Of a DNA stretch of 64,000 nt, positions 1-8,143 are shown piece by piece. The stretch spans positions 33,903 through 97,902 of the forward strand of contig WOUS01000011.1 in NCBI GenBank assembly GCA_009772985.1, in the 5' to 3' direction. Made by a program: the position numbers and the translations under genes. The notes under the pieces were generated by a model that made no database searches, was not told the DNA's origin, and saw nothing but the letters and a program-made list of their open reading frames with translations. The stretch is from Anaerolineaceae bacterium (GTDB lineage: Bacteria; Chloroflexota; Anaerolineae; Anaerolineales; Villigracilaceae). Position 1 is the stretch's first letter. The number at the start of each line of letters is the position of its first letter.

Positions 1-1
1 G

Positions 2-763
2 ACCACCACGCCCGCGCCGCCCACGCCCACGCCGCCCACGCCCACGCCGGGATGCTCCGCGCCCGGCACGCTGGAGCCGCAGCAACTGACCAGCGCGTCC
101 ATGCCCGCGCCCCTGCGTTTCCTCGTCTACCTGCCGCCCTGTTACGCCGAGCGGACCGACCTGCGCTACCCCGTGCTGTACCTGTTCCACGGCGCGTTCG
201 CCGACGAGTACCAGTGGGCGCGTCTCGGCGCGCCGGCCGCAGCCGACCGGCTGACCGCCTCCGGCGAGATCCCGCCTTTTATCATCGTCATGCCGTTCGA
301 CCCGTACACCTCCCAGCCCTACGAGTATGGCTTCGACGAGGCTGTCCTGCGGGACCTGCTCCCGTACGTCGACTCGCATTACCGCACCCTCCCGGACCGT
401 ACCCGCCGCGCCGTGGGCGGACTTTCGCGCGGCAGCAGTTGGGCGCTCCACTTTGGTCTCTCGCGCCCGGAACTTTTCGGGGAGATTGGGATGCACTCTC
501 CCGTCATCTTTGCCTCCGACGGCCTGCTCGTGGAAAAGTGGCTCGACATCATTCCGCCGGAGCGGATGCCGCTGTTCTATCTCGACATCAGCGAAAACGA
601 CCCGAATCTCCAGAAGTCCCGTTGGCTCGAAAACATTCTCACCGCCCGCGGCATCCCGCACGAATGGCATCTCAATACCGGCTTCCACGACGAAACGTAC
701 TGGGCCGCGCACGTGGAAGAGTACCTGCGCTGGTATGCGCAAGGGTGGGCGGCCAGCCCTTGA
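2..763 (+). CDS. Secreted esterase, D-type alpha/beta hydrolase (5-prime partial)
   Basis: The frame is open from base 2 and begins with a Thr/Pro-rich linker, so the true start (probably a lipoprotein signal) lies before the window. The ATG at 101 is internal: the PLRFLVYLPPCY strand typical of esterase D/feruloyl-esterase-like hydrolases (PF00756) runs through it. GGLSRG carries the G-x-S-x-G nucleophile serine; an Asp (DISENDPN) and a His (GFHDETYW) near the end fit the rest of the triad. Probably a periplasmic or surface carboxylesterase; the substrate is unknown. The galE promoter starts within 5 bases of its stop. Confidence 0.8.
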   Translation, partial: TTTPAPPTPTPPTPTPGCSAPGTLEPQQLTSASMPAPLRFLVYLPPCYAERTDLRYPVLYLFHGAFADEYQWARLGAPAAADRLTASGEIPPFIIVMPFDPYTSQPYEYGFDEAVLRDLLPYVDSHYRTLPDRTRRAVGGLSRGSSWALHFGLSRPELFGEIGMHSPVIFASDGLLVEKWLDIIPPERMPLFYLDISENDPNLQKSRWLENILTARGIPHEWHLNTGFHDETYWAAHVEEYLRWYAQGWAASP

Positions 764-767
764 ACGG

Positions 768-798
768 TATAATCCTGCTTATGGAGAAAACTCAATGA
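768..798 (+). promoter_or_regulatory. galE -10 box and 5-codon mini-ORF
   Basis: TATAAT at 768-773 is followed 7 bases later by ATG at 781, which opens a five-codon frame (MEKTQ) ending in TGA at 796-798. That stop overlaps the galE ATG at 795 as ATGA. This fits either a leaderless mini-ORF that couples translation into galE, or a plain short leader with GGAG (783-786) as the ribosome binding site. Confidence 0.5.
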
Positions 799-1772
799 AT
801 ATCTTCGTCACCGGCGGCGCGGGCTACATCGGCTCGGCGGCTGCCGCCGCCCTGCTCGAGGCCGGGCATTCCGTCACCGTCTACGACTCGCTCGTTACCG
901 GCTACCGCCCGGCAGCGCCGGAGGCAGCGCGCTTCGTCCACGCCGACCTGGCGGACGCCGAAACGCTCGCCAGGACTCTCGCCTCCGAAAAGTACGACGC
1001 TGTGATGCACTTCGCCGCCTTCATCGAAGCGGGCGAGAGCATGAAAGACCCCGGCAAGTTTTTCAAGAACAACCTGGCAAACTCGCTTGGACTCATCGAG
1101 GCCGCCACGCGCGCCGGGGTGAAGCGCTTCGTGCTTTCGTCCACGGCGGCGGTCTACGCCTCCAGCGACGCGCCGCTCAGCGAAGAGTCGGCCATTGACC
1201 CGGCCAACGCCTACGGCTTCACCAAACTCGCCATCGAGCAGGCGCTGGAGTGGTATCGCCGCATCCACGGACTGCGCTACGCGGCCCTGCGGTATTTCAA
1301 CGCCGCCGGGGCTGTGGGTGGGCGGGGCGAGGCGCACCAGCCCGAGTCGCACCTCATTCCGCTGGTGCTGAAGGTGGCGCTCGGCCAGCGGAAAGCCGCC
1401 CACATTTACGGCACGGATTACCCGACCCCCGACGGCACCTGCATCCGCGACTACGTCCACATCGCGGATCTGGTCTCCGCCCACTTGCTGGCGCTGGAGG
1501 CGCTGGGGGAGCGCGACCGGCTGGCGTACAACCTCGGCAACGGGAGCGGGTACTCGGTCCGGGAAGTGATCGAGACGGCGCGCCGCGTGACCGGTCACCC
1601 GGTCCCGGCAGTCGAGTCCGCGCGCCGTCCCGGCGACGCGCCGCGGCTGGTGGCGTCGTCTGAAAAAATCCGCCGCGAACTGGGCTGGCAGCCGGAACAT
1701 CCTGCTCTGGCAGACATCATCGCCTCGGCCTGGGACTGGCACCGTACCCACCCGGATGGGTACAAAGGGTAG
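795..1772 (+). CDS. galE: UDP-glucose 4-epimerase
   Basis: 325 aa, the usual length for GalE. It interconverts UDP-glucose and UDP-galactose with bound NAD in the cytoplasm (Leloir pathway, supply of surface-glycan precursors). The Rossmann motif TGGAGYIG is at residues 6-13; the catalytic SST and YxxxK (Y140, K144) of extended short-chain dehydrogenases follow, and RYFNAAGA and CIRDYVH are typical of true GalE. The start is set by GGAG nine bases upstream. The M50 protease gene begins 3 bp after the stop, so the two are likely co-transcribed. galK lies about 25 kb away; I see no galT in the window. Confidence 0.93.
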   Translation: MNIFVTGGAGYIGSAAAAALLEAGHSVTVYDSLVTGYRPAAPEAARFVHADLADAETLARTLASEKYDAVMHFAAFIEAGESMKDPGKFFKNNLANSLGLIEAATRAGVKRFVLSSTAAVYASSDAPLSEESAIDPANAYGFTKLAIEQALEWYRRIHGLRYAALRYFNAAGAVGGRGEAHQPESHLIPLVLKVALGQRKAAHIYGTDYPTPDGTCIRDYVHIADLVSAHLLALEALGERDRLAYNLGNGSGYSVREVIETARRVTGHPVPAVESARRPGDAPRLVASSEKIRRELGWQPEHPALADIIASAWDWHRTHPDGYKG

Positions 1773-1775
1773 CGC

Positions 1776-2432
1776 ATGGACAAACTGGTGACGTTCCTGT
1801 TTGTGCTCATCGGCTGGATTTTCTCGCTCTGCCTGCACGAGTTTTCGCACGCACTGGTGGCTTATTACGGCGGCGATACTTCGGTGCGCGAGAAAGGCTA
1901 TCTGACTTTCAACCCGCTGAAATATACCCACCCGGTCTATTCGCTGCTCATGCCCCTGTTGTTCCTTGTCCTGGGCGGGATTGGCCTGCCGGGCGGGGCG
2001 GTTTACATCGAGACCTGGCGGCTGCGCGGGAAGAAGTGGGAGAGCGCGGTGGCGCTGGCAGGACCGGCGGCGAACATGGCGCTGGCGGTCGTTCTGGCGG
2101 TGGTCTTGCAATTTGCGCCGGCCAGCGGAGGCGGCGTCTGGCCGGGGCTTGGCTTCCTAGCTCTCCTGCAAATCTCGGCGGTTGTGCTGAACCTGATCCC
2201 GGTCCCACCTTTCGACGGTTATGGCGCGCTGGCGCCTTTCCTGAACATGGAGTTGCGCGTAAAAATCGCCAGGTTGAGCGCGTTCATCACGCTGGGGGTC
2301 TTTGCCTTGCTGTGGTACGTGCCGTTCGTCAACGACATATTTTGGATGGTGGTGGTGTTGATTGGCCGCATACTGCAACTGCCCCTCGACCTGGTTTTGC
2401 AGGGATACCAGCAGTTCAGTTTCTGGAATTAG
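1776..2432 (+). CDS. M50-family site-2 metalloprotease
   Basis: 218 aa polytopic membrane protein. HEFSH near residue 21 is the HExxH zinc motif inside the first membrane helix, and NLIPVPPFDG in a later helix supplies the third zinc ligand (NPxxxxDG type). It belongs to the compact M50 group without a PDZ domain, which cuts substrates within or near the membrane; its target is unknown. It follows galE by 3 bp. The family is clear, the role is not: some M50 relatives process anti-sigma factors, but none is adjacent here. Confidence 0.85.
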   Translation: MDKLVTFLFVLIGWIFSLCLHEFSHALVAYYGGDTSVREKGYLTFNPLKYTHPVYSLLMPLLFLVLGGIGLPGGAVYIETWRLRGKKWESAVALAGPAANMALAVVLAVVLQFAPASGGGVWPGLGFLALLQISAVVLNLIPVPPFDGYGALAPFLNMELRVKIARLSAFITLGVFALLWYVPFVNDIFWMVVVLIGRILQLPLDLVLQGYQQFSFWN

Positions 2433-2506
2433 TGAGAGCCTCGCGAACCATGCAATTTGTCAGCGGCGGCCAGATGGCCGCCGTGGTTTTTCTAACGCTT
2501 CTCTTA

Positions 2507-2535
2507 TTGACGCTCATTTTTGGGCATGGTATCAT
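2507..2535 (+). promoter_or_regulatory. Vegetative promoter of the hrcA cluster
   Basis: TTGACG (2507-2512), a 17-bp spacer and TATCAT (2530-2535) form a good sigma-A-type promoter. The expected start lies about 7 bp downstream, just before the CIRCE operator. Confidence 0.8.
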
Positions 2536-2548
2536 TACTCACGTCTGT

Positions 2549-2575
2549 TTAGCACTCTCGCTCTCTGAGTGCTAA
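2549..2575 (+). promoter_or_regulatory. CIRCE operator (HrcA binding site)
   Basis: A perfect TTAGCACTC - 9 bp - GAGTGCTAA inverted repeat. It lies directly after the promoter, so HrcA bound here would block its own operon. HrcA/CIRCE repression relieved by heat is established for this family; here it predicts heat induction of hrcA-grpE and, by read-through, dnaK-dnaJ. Confidence 0.97.
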
Positions 2576-2609
2576 AAATGTTTTTTTTGCGTAATTCGAT
2601 GCCGAAACC

Positions 2610-3659
2610 ATGACCGACCTCACCGAACGCCAGCGCTTTATCCTGAACCTCGTCGTGCGCGCGTACACCGAGACGGCCCAGCCGGTCGGCTCGAAGAACC
2701 TGGTCGAGAAATACCACCTCGACCTGAGTTCCGCCACCATCCGCAACGAACTTGCCGCGCTGACCGAGAGCGGTTACCTGCGCCAGCCGCACACCTCCGC
2801 GGGGCGCGTTCCCACCGAGGAAGGCTACCGCTACTTCGTGACGCACGTCGTCTACCAGGCCGATCTGCCCAGCGCGGCGCGGGATACCATTTCGCACCAG
2901 TTCTACCAGGCGCGGCAGGACGTGGAACAGTGGATGCCGCTGGCGGCCTCCATCCTGGCGCACCAGTCGCGCGCCGCCTCGCTCATCACCGCGCCGCACG
3001 CCGAACGGGCGCGTTACAAGCACCTCGAACTCATCTCCACGCAGGGACGCCAGGTGCTGATGGTGCTCGTCCTGACTGGCGGGGAGGTCAGCCAGCAGCT
3101 GCTGACGCTGGCCGAGCCGGTCTTGCAGCCGCAACTGAGCGCGGCCGCCGACCGTCTCAACGGGATCTGCGCGGCCAAAACCACCGAAGAGATTGCCGCC
3201 CTGGGGCCGCGTTCCGATGCCCTCGAAAAAGACATCCTGACGCTTGTTTTGCAGGAGATGAACCGCGGCGACCAGCGCGTCTCCGGCGAGATCTATCTCG
3301 ACGGGCTGACCAACGTGCTCTCCGAGCCGGAGTTCCTCGAGTCGGACGATGCCCGCCGCGCCATCCGTCTCTTCGAGGAGCGCAGCCTGCTCCAGGACCT
3401 GCTGACCCGCACGATGGGCAACTCCAGCGTCGGCGGCGTGCAAGTCGTTATCGGCGGGGAGGGCAAATGGGAAGAACTCAAGCAGTGTTCGGTTGTCCTC
3501 GCCCGCTACGGCATCCCCGGCCAGGCCACCGGCACGCTGGGTGTCTTCGGTCCCATGCGAATGCCTTACACGCGTACCATTCCCACCGTCCGCTTCATGG
3601 CTGACTTGTTGAGCGGGCTGGTGTCTGAAACCATGGCAGGAGAAGAAAATGAGCAGTAA
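2610..3659 (+). CDS. hrcA: Heat-inducible transcription repressor HrcA
   Basis: 349 aa, normal HrcA length. The N-terminal winged helix (ERQRFILNLVVRAYTE, then SATIRNELAALTESGYL and the HTSAGRVPT signature) binds CIRCE; the rest is the GAF-like and dimerisation part. It represses the chaperone genes and needs GroEL-type chaperones for activity in studied bacteria. A perfect CIRCE lies 34 bp upstream, so it is autoregulated. No strong Shine-Dalgarno sequence precedes the ATG. The stop overlaps the grpE start by 11 bp, so the two are translationally coupled. Confidence 0.96.
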   Translation: MTDLTERQRFILNLVVRAYTETAQPVGSKNLVEKYHLDLSSATIRNELAALTESGYLRQPHTSAGRVPTEEGYRYFVTHVVYQADLPSAARDTISHQFYQARQDVEQWMPLAASILAHQSRAASLITAPHAERARYKHLELISTQGRQVLMVLVLTGGEVSQQLLTLAEPVLQPQLSAAADRLNGICAAKTTEEIAALGPRSDALEKDILTLVLQEMNRGDQRVSGEIYLDGLTNVLSEPEFLESDDARRAIRLFEERSLLQDLLTRTMGNSSVGGVQVVIGGEGKWEELKQCSVVLARYGIPGQATGTLGVFGPMRMPYTRTIPTVRFMADLLSGLVSETMAGEENEQ

Positions 3660-4251
3660 GAAAGATAAAGCGCGCCGCCCGGAAGCCGAGGCGGAGAAAA
3701 TGCCTGAAGCCTGCCCTGAGGGGGTTGTTCCCGAAGGGTTTTTCCCGGAACATGCAGACGGTGCCGCGCCCGAAGCGACGGCGGAACTTTCCCCCGAGGT
3801 GATTGAATTGCAAACACAACTGGCCGAGACGCAGGCGCAGGCCGCCGAATACAAGGACGGCTGGCAGCGCTCCCTGGCCGACTTCCAGAACTTCAAGCGC
3901 CGCACCGACGCTGAGAAGGCCGAGACCTACCAGAATGCGGCCGGGAACATCATCCGGCGCTACCTGCCCGTGCTGGACGACATCGAGCGCGCCCTGGCGC
4001 ACCGTCCCGCCGACCTGGCCTGGGCGGATGGGATCGAACTGATTTATCGCAAGTTGCAGGCCATCCTCGACGCCGAGGGCGTGAAGCGCATCGAGGCGGA
4101 GGGACAGCCGTTCGACCCGAACTTCCACGAGGCCGTCGCGCAGGAACCGGCCGAGGGTGTGGAGAGTGGACACGTGATCGCCGTCGTCCAGAACGGGTAC
4201 ATGCTCGGCGAGCGCGTCATCCGCCCGGCGCAGGTGCGCGTGGCGCAATAA
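3649..4251 (+). CDS. grpE: Nucleotide exchange factor GrpE
   Basis: 200 aa. It releases ADP from DnaK in the cytoplasm. The first ~50 residues are an acidic, low-complexity tail; a long helix with coiled-coil character follows (VIELQTQLAETQAQAAEYKDGW), then the conserved core NFKRRTDAEK, LPVLDDIERAL and the C-terminal beta domain FDPNFHEAVAQ. AGGAGAAG lies just before the ATG. The tail segment at 3709-3742 resembles the GC-rich hairpin repeats seen elsewhere in the window and may be an in-frame insert, but this is weak. Confidence 0.95.
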   Translation: MSSKKDKARRPEAEAEKMPEACPEGVVPEGFFPEHADGAAPEATAELSPEVIELQTQLAETQAQAAEYKDGWQRSLADFQNFKRRTDAEKAETYQNAAGNIIRRYLPVLDDIERALAHRPADLAWADGIELIYRKLQAILDAEGVKRIEAEGQPFDPNFHEAVAQEPAEGVESGHVIAVVQNGYMLGERVIRPAQVRVAQ

Positions 4252-4252
4252 A

Positions 4253-4322
4253 CGTTATCACGTCACACGTTTGAACGTTGGCACGTTGAACCTGCTAACG
4301 TGTAAACGTGTCAACGTGTAAA
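4253..4322. repeat. Octamer array between grpE and dnaK
   Basis: Degenerate tandem repeat with an 8-bp period: units such as CGTTGGCA, CGTGTAAA, CGTGTCAA and CGTGTAAA follow each other, with one 7-bp unit and one gap. It fills the spacer between grpE and dnaK and stops about 25 bp before dnaK, leaving the dnaK ribosome binding site (TAGGAG) intact. Same family as the arrays at 12886-12940 and inside priA at 36613-36709. Confidence 0.85.
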
Positions 4323-4347
4323 CATATTTTGTAGGAGCATTTATCAA

Positions 4348-6225
4348 ATGTCAAAAATCATCGGAATTGATCTGGGTACAACGAATTCCGTCGGCGCGGT
4401 GATGATGGGCGCCGAGCCGGTCGTCATCCCCTCCGCGGAGGGTGAGCGGCTGGTGCCGTCGGTGGTGGCGTTCAACAAGAACCACGAGCGGCTGGTGGGA
4501 CGGGTGGCGCGCAACCAGGCCATTGTCAACGCGCAGAACACCATCTTTTCGATCAAGCGTTTCATGGGCCGCAAGTACGAGGATCCCGAAGTCCAGCGCA
4601 CCCTGCCGCGCGTCCCGTACACCGTCCTCCCGGCGGAGAACGGCGATATGCGCGTCAACCTGGACGGCAAGGAATATTCCCCGCCCGAAATCTCGGCCAT
4701 GATCCTGGCCAAGATCAAGCGCGACGCCGAAGCCTATCTCGGCGAAACCATCACGCAGGCGGTCATCACCGTCCCGGCCTACTTCAACGATGCCCAGCGT
4801 AACGCGACGAAAGACGCCGGCAAGATCGCCGGTCTGGACGTGCTGCGCATCATCAACGAGCCGACCGCTTCCTCGCTGGCCTACGGTCTGGATAAGAAAA
4901 AGAACGAGGTCATCGCCGTCTACGACCTGGGCGGCGGGACCTTCGACATTTCCATCCTCGACGTGGGCGAGGGCGTCTTCCAGGTGCGCTCCACCAGCGG
5001 CGACACCTTCCTGGGCGGCGACGATTTCGACCAGCGGCTGATGGATCACCTCGTTCAGGAATTCCAGAAGGAAAACAGCATTGACCTGCGCGGCGACAAG
5101 CAGGCCGTGCAGCGCCTGCGCGAGGCGGCCGAGAAGGCCAAGATCGAACTCTCGACGATGATGCAGACCGAGATCAACCTGCCCTACCTCACCGCCGACG
5201 CCTCCGGACCGAAACACCTGGTGCTGACATTGACGCGCGCCAAACTCGAACAACTGACCTCCGACCTCGTCGAGCGGACGATCAACCCGCTCAAGCAGGC
5301 GTTGAAAGACGCCAGCCTGACCGCAGCCGACATCAACGAAGTGGTGCTGGTGGGCGGCATGACGCGCATGCCCGCCGTGCAGGAGGCCGTGCGCAAGTTC
5401 TTCGGCAAGGAGCCGCACAAAGGCGTCAATCCAGACGAGGTGGTGGCGGTCGGCGCGGCGATCCAGGCCGGGGTGCTGGGCGGCGAGGTGAAAGACATCC
5501 TCCTGCTCGACGTGACCCCGCTCACGCTCTCGGTCGAGACCCTGGGCAGTGTGGCCACCCCGCAGATCGAGCGCAACACCACCATCCCGACGCGGCGCAG
5601 CCAGATCTTTTCCACCGCCAGCGACAGCCAGTCGCAGGTCGAGATCCACGTCCTGCAAGGCGAGCGCCCGATGGCCGTGGACAACAAATCGCTCGGCAAG
5701 TTCATCCTGGACGGCATCCCGCCCGCGCCGCGCGGCATCCCGCAGATCGAAGTGACGTTCGACATTGACGCCAACGGCATCCTGAAAGTCACCGCCGCCG
5801 ACAAGGCCTCGGGCCGCAGCCAGCATATCACCATCACGGCCTCGTCCGGCCTGTCGAAGGACGAGGTCGAGAAGATGCGCCAGGAGGCCGAAGCCCACGC
5901 CGCCGAGGACAAGAAGAAGCGCGACCTGATCGAGGCCAAAAACACCGCCGACAGTTCCATCTACGGCGCGGAGAAAGCCCTGACCGAACTCGGCGACAAA
6001 GTGTCGGACGAGTTGAAGGCCGAAGTCCGCGCGGCCGTGGACGAGGTTAAGAAAGTGAAAGACGGCGAGGATGTGGACGCCATCCGCAAGACGGTGGAGG
6101 CGCTCAGCCAGTCGGTCCAGAAGGCCGGCGCGTCCGCGTACCAGCAGGCCCCGGAACAGCCCGGACCGGAAGCCGGTCCCGCTGAACCCGGGCCGGATGC
6201 CACGACTGAAGAGAAAAGTGAGTAG
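4348..6225 (+). CDS. dnaK: Chaperone protein DnaK (Hsp70)
   Basis: 625 aa, typical bacterial DnaK. The ATPase domain begins with [10 protein letters not shown] (residues 4-13), with phosphate-binding motifs [13 protein letters not shown] and [13 protein letters not shown]; the linker [14 protein letters not shown] leads to the substrate domain, and the helical lid ends in a Pro/Glu-rich tail. It folds client proteins with DnaJ and GrpE, both encoded here. AGGAG sits 10 bp before the ATG. There is no separate CIRCE before it, so it probably depends on read-through from the hrcA promoter. Confidence 0.98.
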   Translation: MSKIIGIDLGTTNSVGAVMMGAEPVVIPSAEGERLVPSVVAFNKNHERLVGRVARNQAIVNAQNTIFSIKRFMGRKYEDPEVQRTLPRVPYTVLPAENGDMRVNLDGKEYSPPEISAMILAKIKRDAEAYLGETITQAVITVPAYFNDAQRNATKDAGKIAGLDVLRIINEPTASSLAYGLDKKKNEVIAVYDLGGGTFDISILDVGEGVFQVRSTSGDTFLGGDDFDQRLMDHLVQEFQKENSIDLRGDKQAVQRLREAAEKAKIELSTMMQTEINLPYLTADASGPKHLVLTLTRAKLEQLTSDLVERTINPLKQALKDASLTAADINEVVLVGGMTRMPAVQEAVRKFFGKEPHKGVNPDEVVAVGAAIQAGVLGGEVKDILLLDVTPLTLSVETLGSVATPQIERNTTIPTRRSQIFSTASDSQSQVEIHVLQGERPMAVDNKSLGKFILDGIPPAPRGIPQIEVTFDIDANGILKVTAADKASGRSQHITITASSGLSKDEVEKMRQEAEAHAAEDKKKRDLIEAKNTADSSIYGAEKALTELGDKVSDELKAEVRAAVDEVKKVKDGEDVDAIRKTVEALSQSVQKAGASAYQQAPEQPGPEAGPAEPGPDATTEEKSE

Positions 6226-6275
6226 AGAGTAGAGAGTAGAGAACAGTGGGCTGCTCTCTGTTCTCTACTCTCTGG
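6220..6275. repeat. Heptamer array forming a 16-bp-stem hairpin, dnaK-dnaJ gap
   Basis: Three GAGTAGA units in a row, then an exact inverted copy: 6231-6246 pairs with 6258-6273 (16 bp, no mismatch) around an 11-base loop. The array overlaps the last codons of dnaK and ends 8 bp before the dnaJ ATG, so it occupies the whole intergenic leader. There is no T-run, so it is not a normal terminator; it could tune read-through or translation of dnaJ. Confidence 0.85.
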
Positions 6276-6283
6276 TAAAAACT

Positions 6284-7411
6284 ATGACCAATCGCGACTA
6301 TTACGAAATCCTCGGCGTTCCCAGGAACGCTTCCGCGGACGACATCAAGAGCGCCTTCCGCAAACTGGCGCGCCAGTACCACCCCGACGTGAGCAAGGAA
6401 GCGGACGCCGAGGAAAAGTTCAAGGAAATCAACGAAGCCTACGGCATCCTGTCGGACCCGCAGAAGCGCGCCCGCTACGACCAGTTCGGCCGCGCCGGCC
6501 TGGGCGAGATGAACGGCATGCCCGACTACGCCACGATGGACTTCAGCGACATCTTCGAGGAACTGCTGGGCGGGATGGGCTTCGGCTTCGGCGGGAGCGG
6601 ATCGCGCTCGCGCCGTCCGCGCCGCGGACGCGACCTGCAGGTGCAGGTCGCGCTGACGTTCGAGGAGGCCGTCTTCGGCGTCGAGAAAACGGTCGAGGTG
6701 ACGCGCAACGAAGTCTGCTCCACGTGCCGCGGGTCCGGGGCCGCTCCCGGGTCCAGCCCGCAGCGCTGCCAGACGTGCGGCGGGCGCGGCGAAGTCCGCC
6801 AGGTGCGGCAGACCATCTTTGGTTCGATGATGCAGTCCGGCCCTTGCCCAACCTGCAGCGGACGGGGCGAGGTCATCACCTCGCCGTGTCCGGCCTGCCG
6901 CGGCCAGGGGCTGGAGCGCAAGACGGTGCGCAAGGTGGTGTCCATCCCGGCGGGCGTGGACAGCGGCACGCAGATCCGCCTGTCCGGGGAGGGCGAGCCG
7001 GGCGTGCTGGGCGGGCCGCAGGGCAACCTGTACCTGCTGATCAGCGTTCACGCGCACAAGTTCTTCAAGCGCCGCGGGAACGATCTCCTGCTGAACCTCG
7101 ACATCAACGTGTCGCAGGCCGTACTGGGCGCGGACATCGAAGTCCCCACGGTGGAGGGCAAGCCGGAGAAACTCCGCATCCCGGCCGGGACGCAGCCGGG
7201 CAAGATCTTCACCATCCGGGGGCGCGGCGTGCCGTACCTGCGCAAGTCGGGCCGCGGCGACGAACTGGTCATCATCAACGTGGACATCCCGTCCCGGCTG
7301 ACGAAGGAACAGCGCGAACTCTTCGAGAAACTGGCCGCCACGCTCGGCACGACGGTCAAGCCGAAGGAGAAGGGATTTTTGGATTGGCTGAATGAGGCGT
7401 TGGGAGGGTAG
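6284..7411 (+). CDS. dnaJ: Chaperone protein DnaJ (Hsp40)
   Basis: 375 aa, full-length type I DnaJ. J domain with HPD at residues 33-35, a Gly/Phe-rich linker, then four zinc-binding CxxCxGxG repeats ([32 protein letters not shown], about residues 145-210) and the two substrate-binding beta domains. It delivers unfolded proteins to DnaK and stimulates its ATPase. It lacks a clear Shine-Dalgarno sequence because the hairpin array lies directly upstream. Last gene of the heat-shock cluster; an intrinsic terminator follows. Confidence 0.97.
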   Translation: MTNRDYYEILGVPRNASADDIKSAFRKLARQYHPDVSKEADAEEKFKEINEAYGILSDPQKRARYDQFGRAGLGEMNGMPDYATMDFSDIFEELLGGMGFGFGGSGSRSRRPRRGRDLQVQVALTFEEAVFGVEKTVEVTRNEVCSTCRGSGAAPGSSPQRCQTCGGRGEVRQVRQTIFGSMMQSGPCPTCSGRGEVITSPCPACRGQGLERKTVRKVVSIPAGVDSGTQIRLSGEGEPGVLGGPQGNLYLLISVHAHKFFKRRGNDLLLNLDINVSQAVLGADIEVPTVEGKPEKLRIPAGTQPGKIFTIRGRGVPYLRKSGRGDELVIINVDIPSRLTKEQRELFEKLAATLGTTVKPKEKGFLDWLNEALGG

Positions 7412-7415
7412 GGAG

Positions 7416-7446
7416 CAGTAATCAGTTTTCAGTATTCAGTGTCCAG
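7416..7446. repeat. Heptamer array after dnaJ
   Basis: Units CAGTAAT, CAGTTTT, CAGTATT, CAGTGTC and CAG keep an exact 7-bp period. It lies between the dnaJ stop and its terminator. Confidence 0.85.
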
Positions 7447-7453
7447 AGATACG

Positions 7454-7484
7454 AAGAACCGTCTCCGCGATGAGACGGTTCTTT
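7454..7484 (+). terminator. Intrinsic terminator of the dnaK-dnaJ operon
   Basis: A 12-bp stem (7454-7465 with 7472-7483, AAGAACCGTCTC against GAGACGGTTCTT) with a six-base loop. It lies between dnaJ and the convergent DUF2442 gene and may serve both. Confidence 0.8.
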
Positions 7485-7506
7485 GCTTTCGAGTGGATCA
7501 GATATC

Positions 7507-7815
7507 CTACTTGCCGTATCTTGGTTTCTTCTCTGCAACCTGGAGAGATTCGGTCTCTACCCAGGCCGGGGTGAGATTGTAGTACAGCACATCCGGGTCA
7601 ATATCTGCGCCGTTCTTCCAGGCAATTGTTCCGCCCGCGATGATCATGGCGCGAAAGGCGGACGGATTCTTGCGGATTGGCTCGAAAACGCCGCCGTGCA
7701 GGTAAGGTTCCAGGTCAATGTCGCGCTGAGTGTTGTTATCGAAGGTCACGCGGACAAGAAAGCCAGTCAAAGGTTTGACTTCACGAACGCGGACTCGGGG
7801 GCCGAGCGTATTCAT
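7507..7815 (-). CDS. DUF2442-family protein
   Basis: 102 aa. The pattern VKPLTGFLVRVTFDNNTQRDIDLEPYL, GGVFEPIR and a C-terminal segment with IAWKNGADIDPDVLYY fits DUF2442, small proteins of unknown function that often sit beside DUF4160. The start at 7815 lies 10 bp after the stop of the DUF4160 gene, so the two form an operon. Members of this pairing have been suspected of toxin-antitoxin behaviour because of their patchy, paired occurrence; nothing in the sequence proves this. They converge on dnaJ. Confidence 0.8.
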   Translation of the reverse strand: MNTLGPRVRVREVKPLTGFLVRVTFDNNTQRDIDLEPYLHGGVFEPIRKNPSAFRAMIIAGGTIAWKNGADIDPDVLYYNLTPAWVETESLQVAEKKPRYGK

Positions 7816-7825
7816 GCAAACTCCT

Positions 7826-8086
7826 TTAATCCAACGGCGCGATTTCTCTCAATGGCATCTGGTCACGCGCCCGTTCCCAATCAGCGCGCAACTCTGCGCG
7901 GTGAGCCAGTGCCCACTCGATGACCATGCCGTGTGCCCGGCGAGGAAGTCCGCCGCGCAGAATATCCAGTGTCTCAATGTCATAGACCGCTTCGTATTCG
8001 CCATATTCAGCGTGAAAGTGGGACGGTGCGTGGTCATTGAAGTACATGTAGATGACCACGCCGAAGAATTGGCTGATGGCTGGCAT
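7826..8086 (-). CDS. DUF4160-family protein
   Basis: 86 aa. The segment VIYMYFNDHAPSHFHAEYGE with its conserved His residues, followed by LPRRAHGMVIEWALAHRAEL, is the DUF4160 signature. I chose the ATG at 8086 (MPAISQFFGV) because that is where the family begins, although the frame is open further upstream across prmA. First gene of a two-gene minus-strand unit with the DUF2442 gene, divergent from prmA. Function unknown. Confidence 0.8.
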   Translation of the reverse strand: MPAISQFFGVVIYMYFNDHAPSHFHAEYGEYEAVYDIETLDILRGGLPRRAHGMVIEWALAHRAELRADWERARDQMPLREIAPLD

Positions 8087-8128
8087 GAGTTTCTCTGCTG
8101 AAATTATAGCACTTACCGCAGCCTGTGG

Positions 8129-8134
8129 TATCAT
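8129..8134 (+). promoter_or_regulatory. -10 box of prmA
   Basis: TATCAT ends nine bases before the prmA ATG, giving at most a one- or two-base leader. No Shine-Dalgarno sequence is possible, so prmA is a leaderless candidate. Confidence 0.5.
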
Positions 8135-8143
8135 CCTTTTGGA

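Noticed and set aside
4253..4322. Short regularly spaced repeats as a CRISPR array
   Set aside because: Units are 7-8 bp, contiguous and degenerate, with no spacers and no cas genes.
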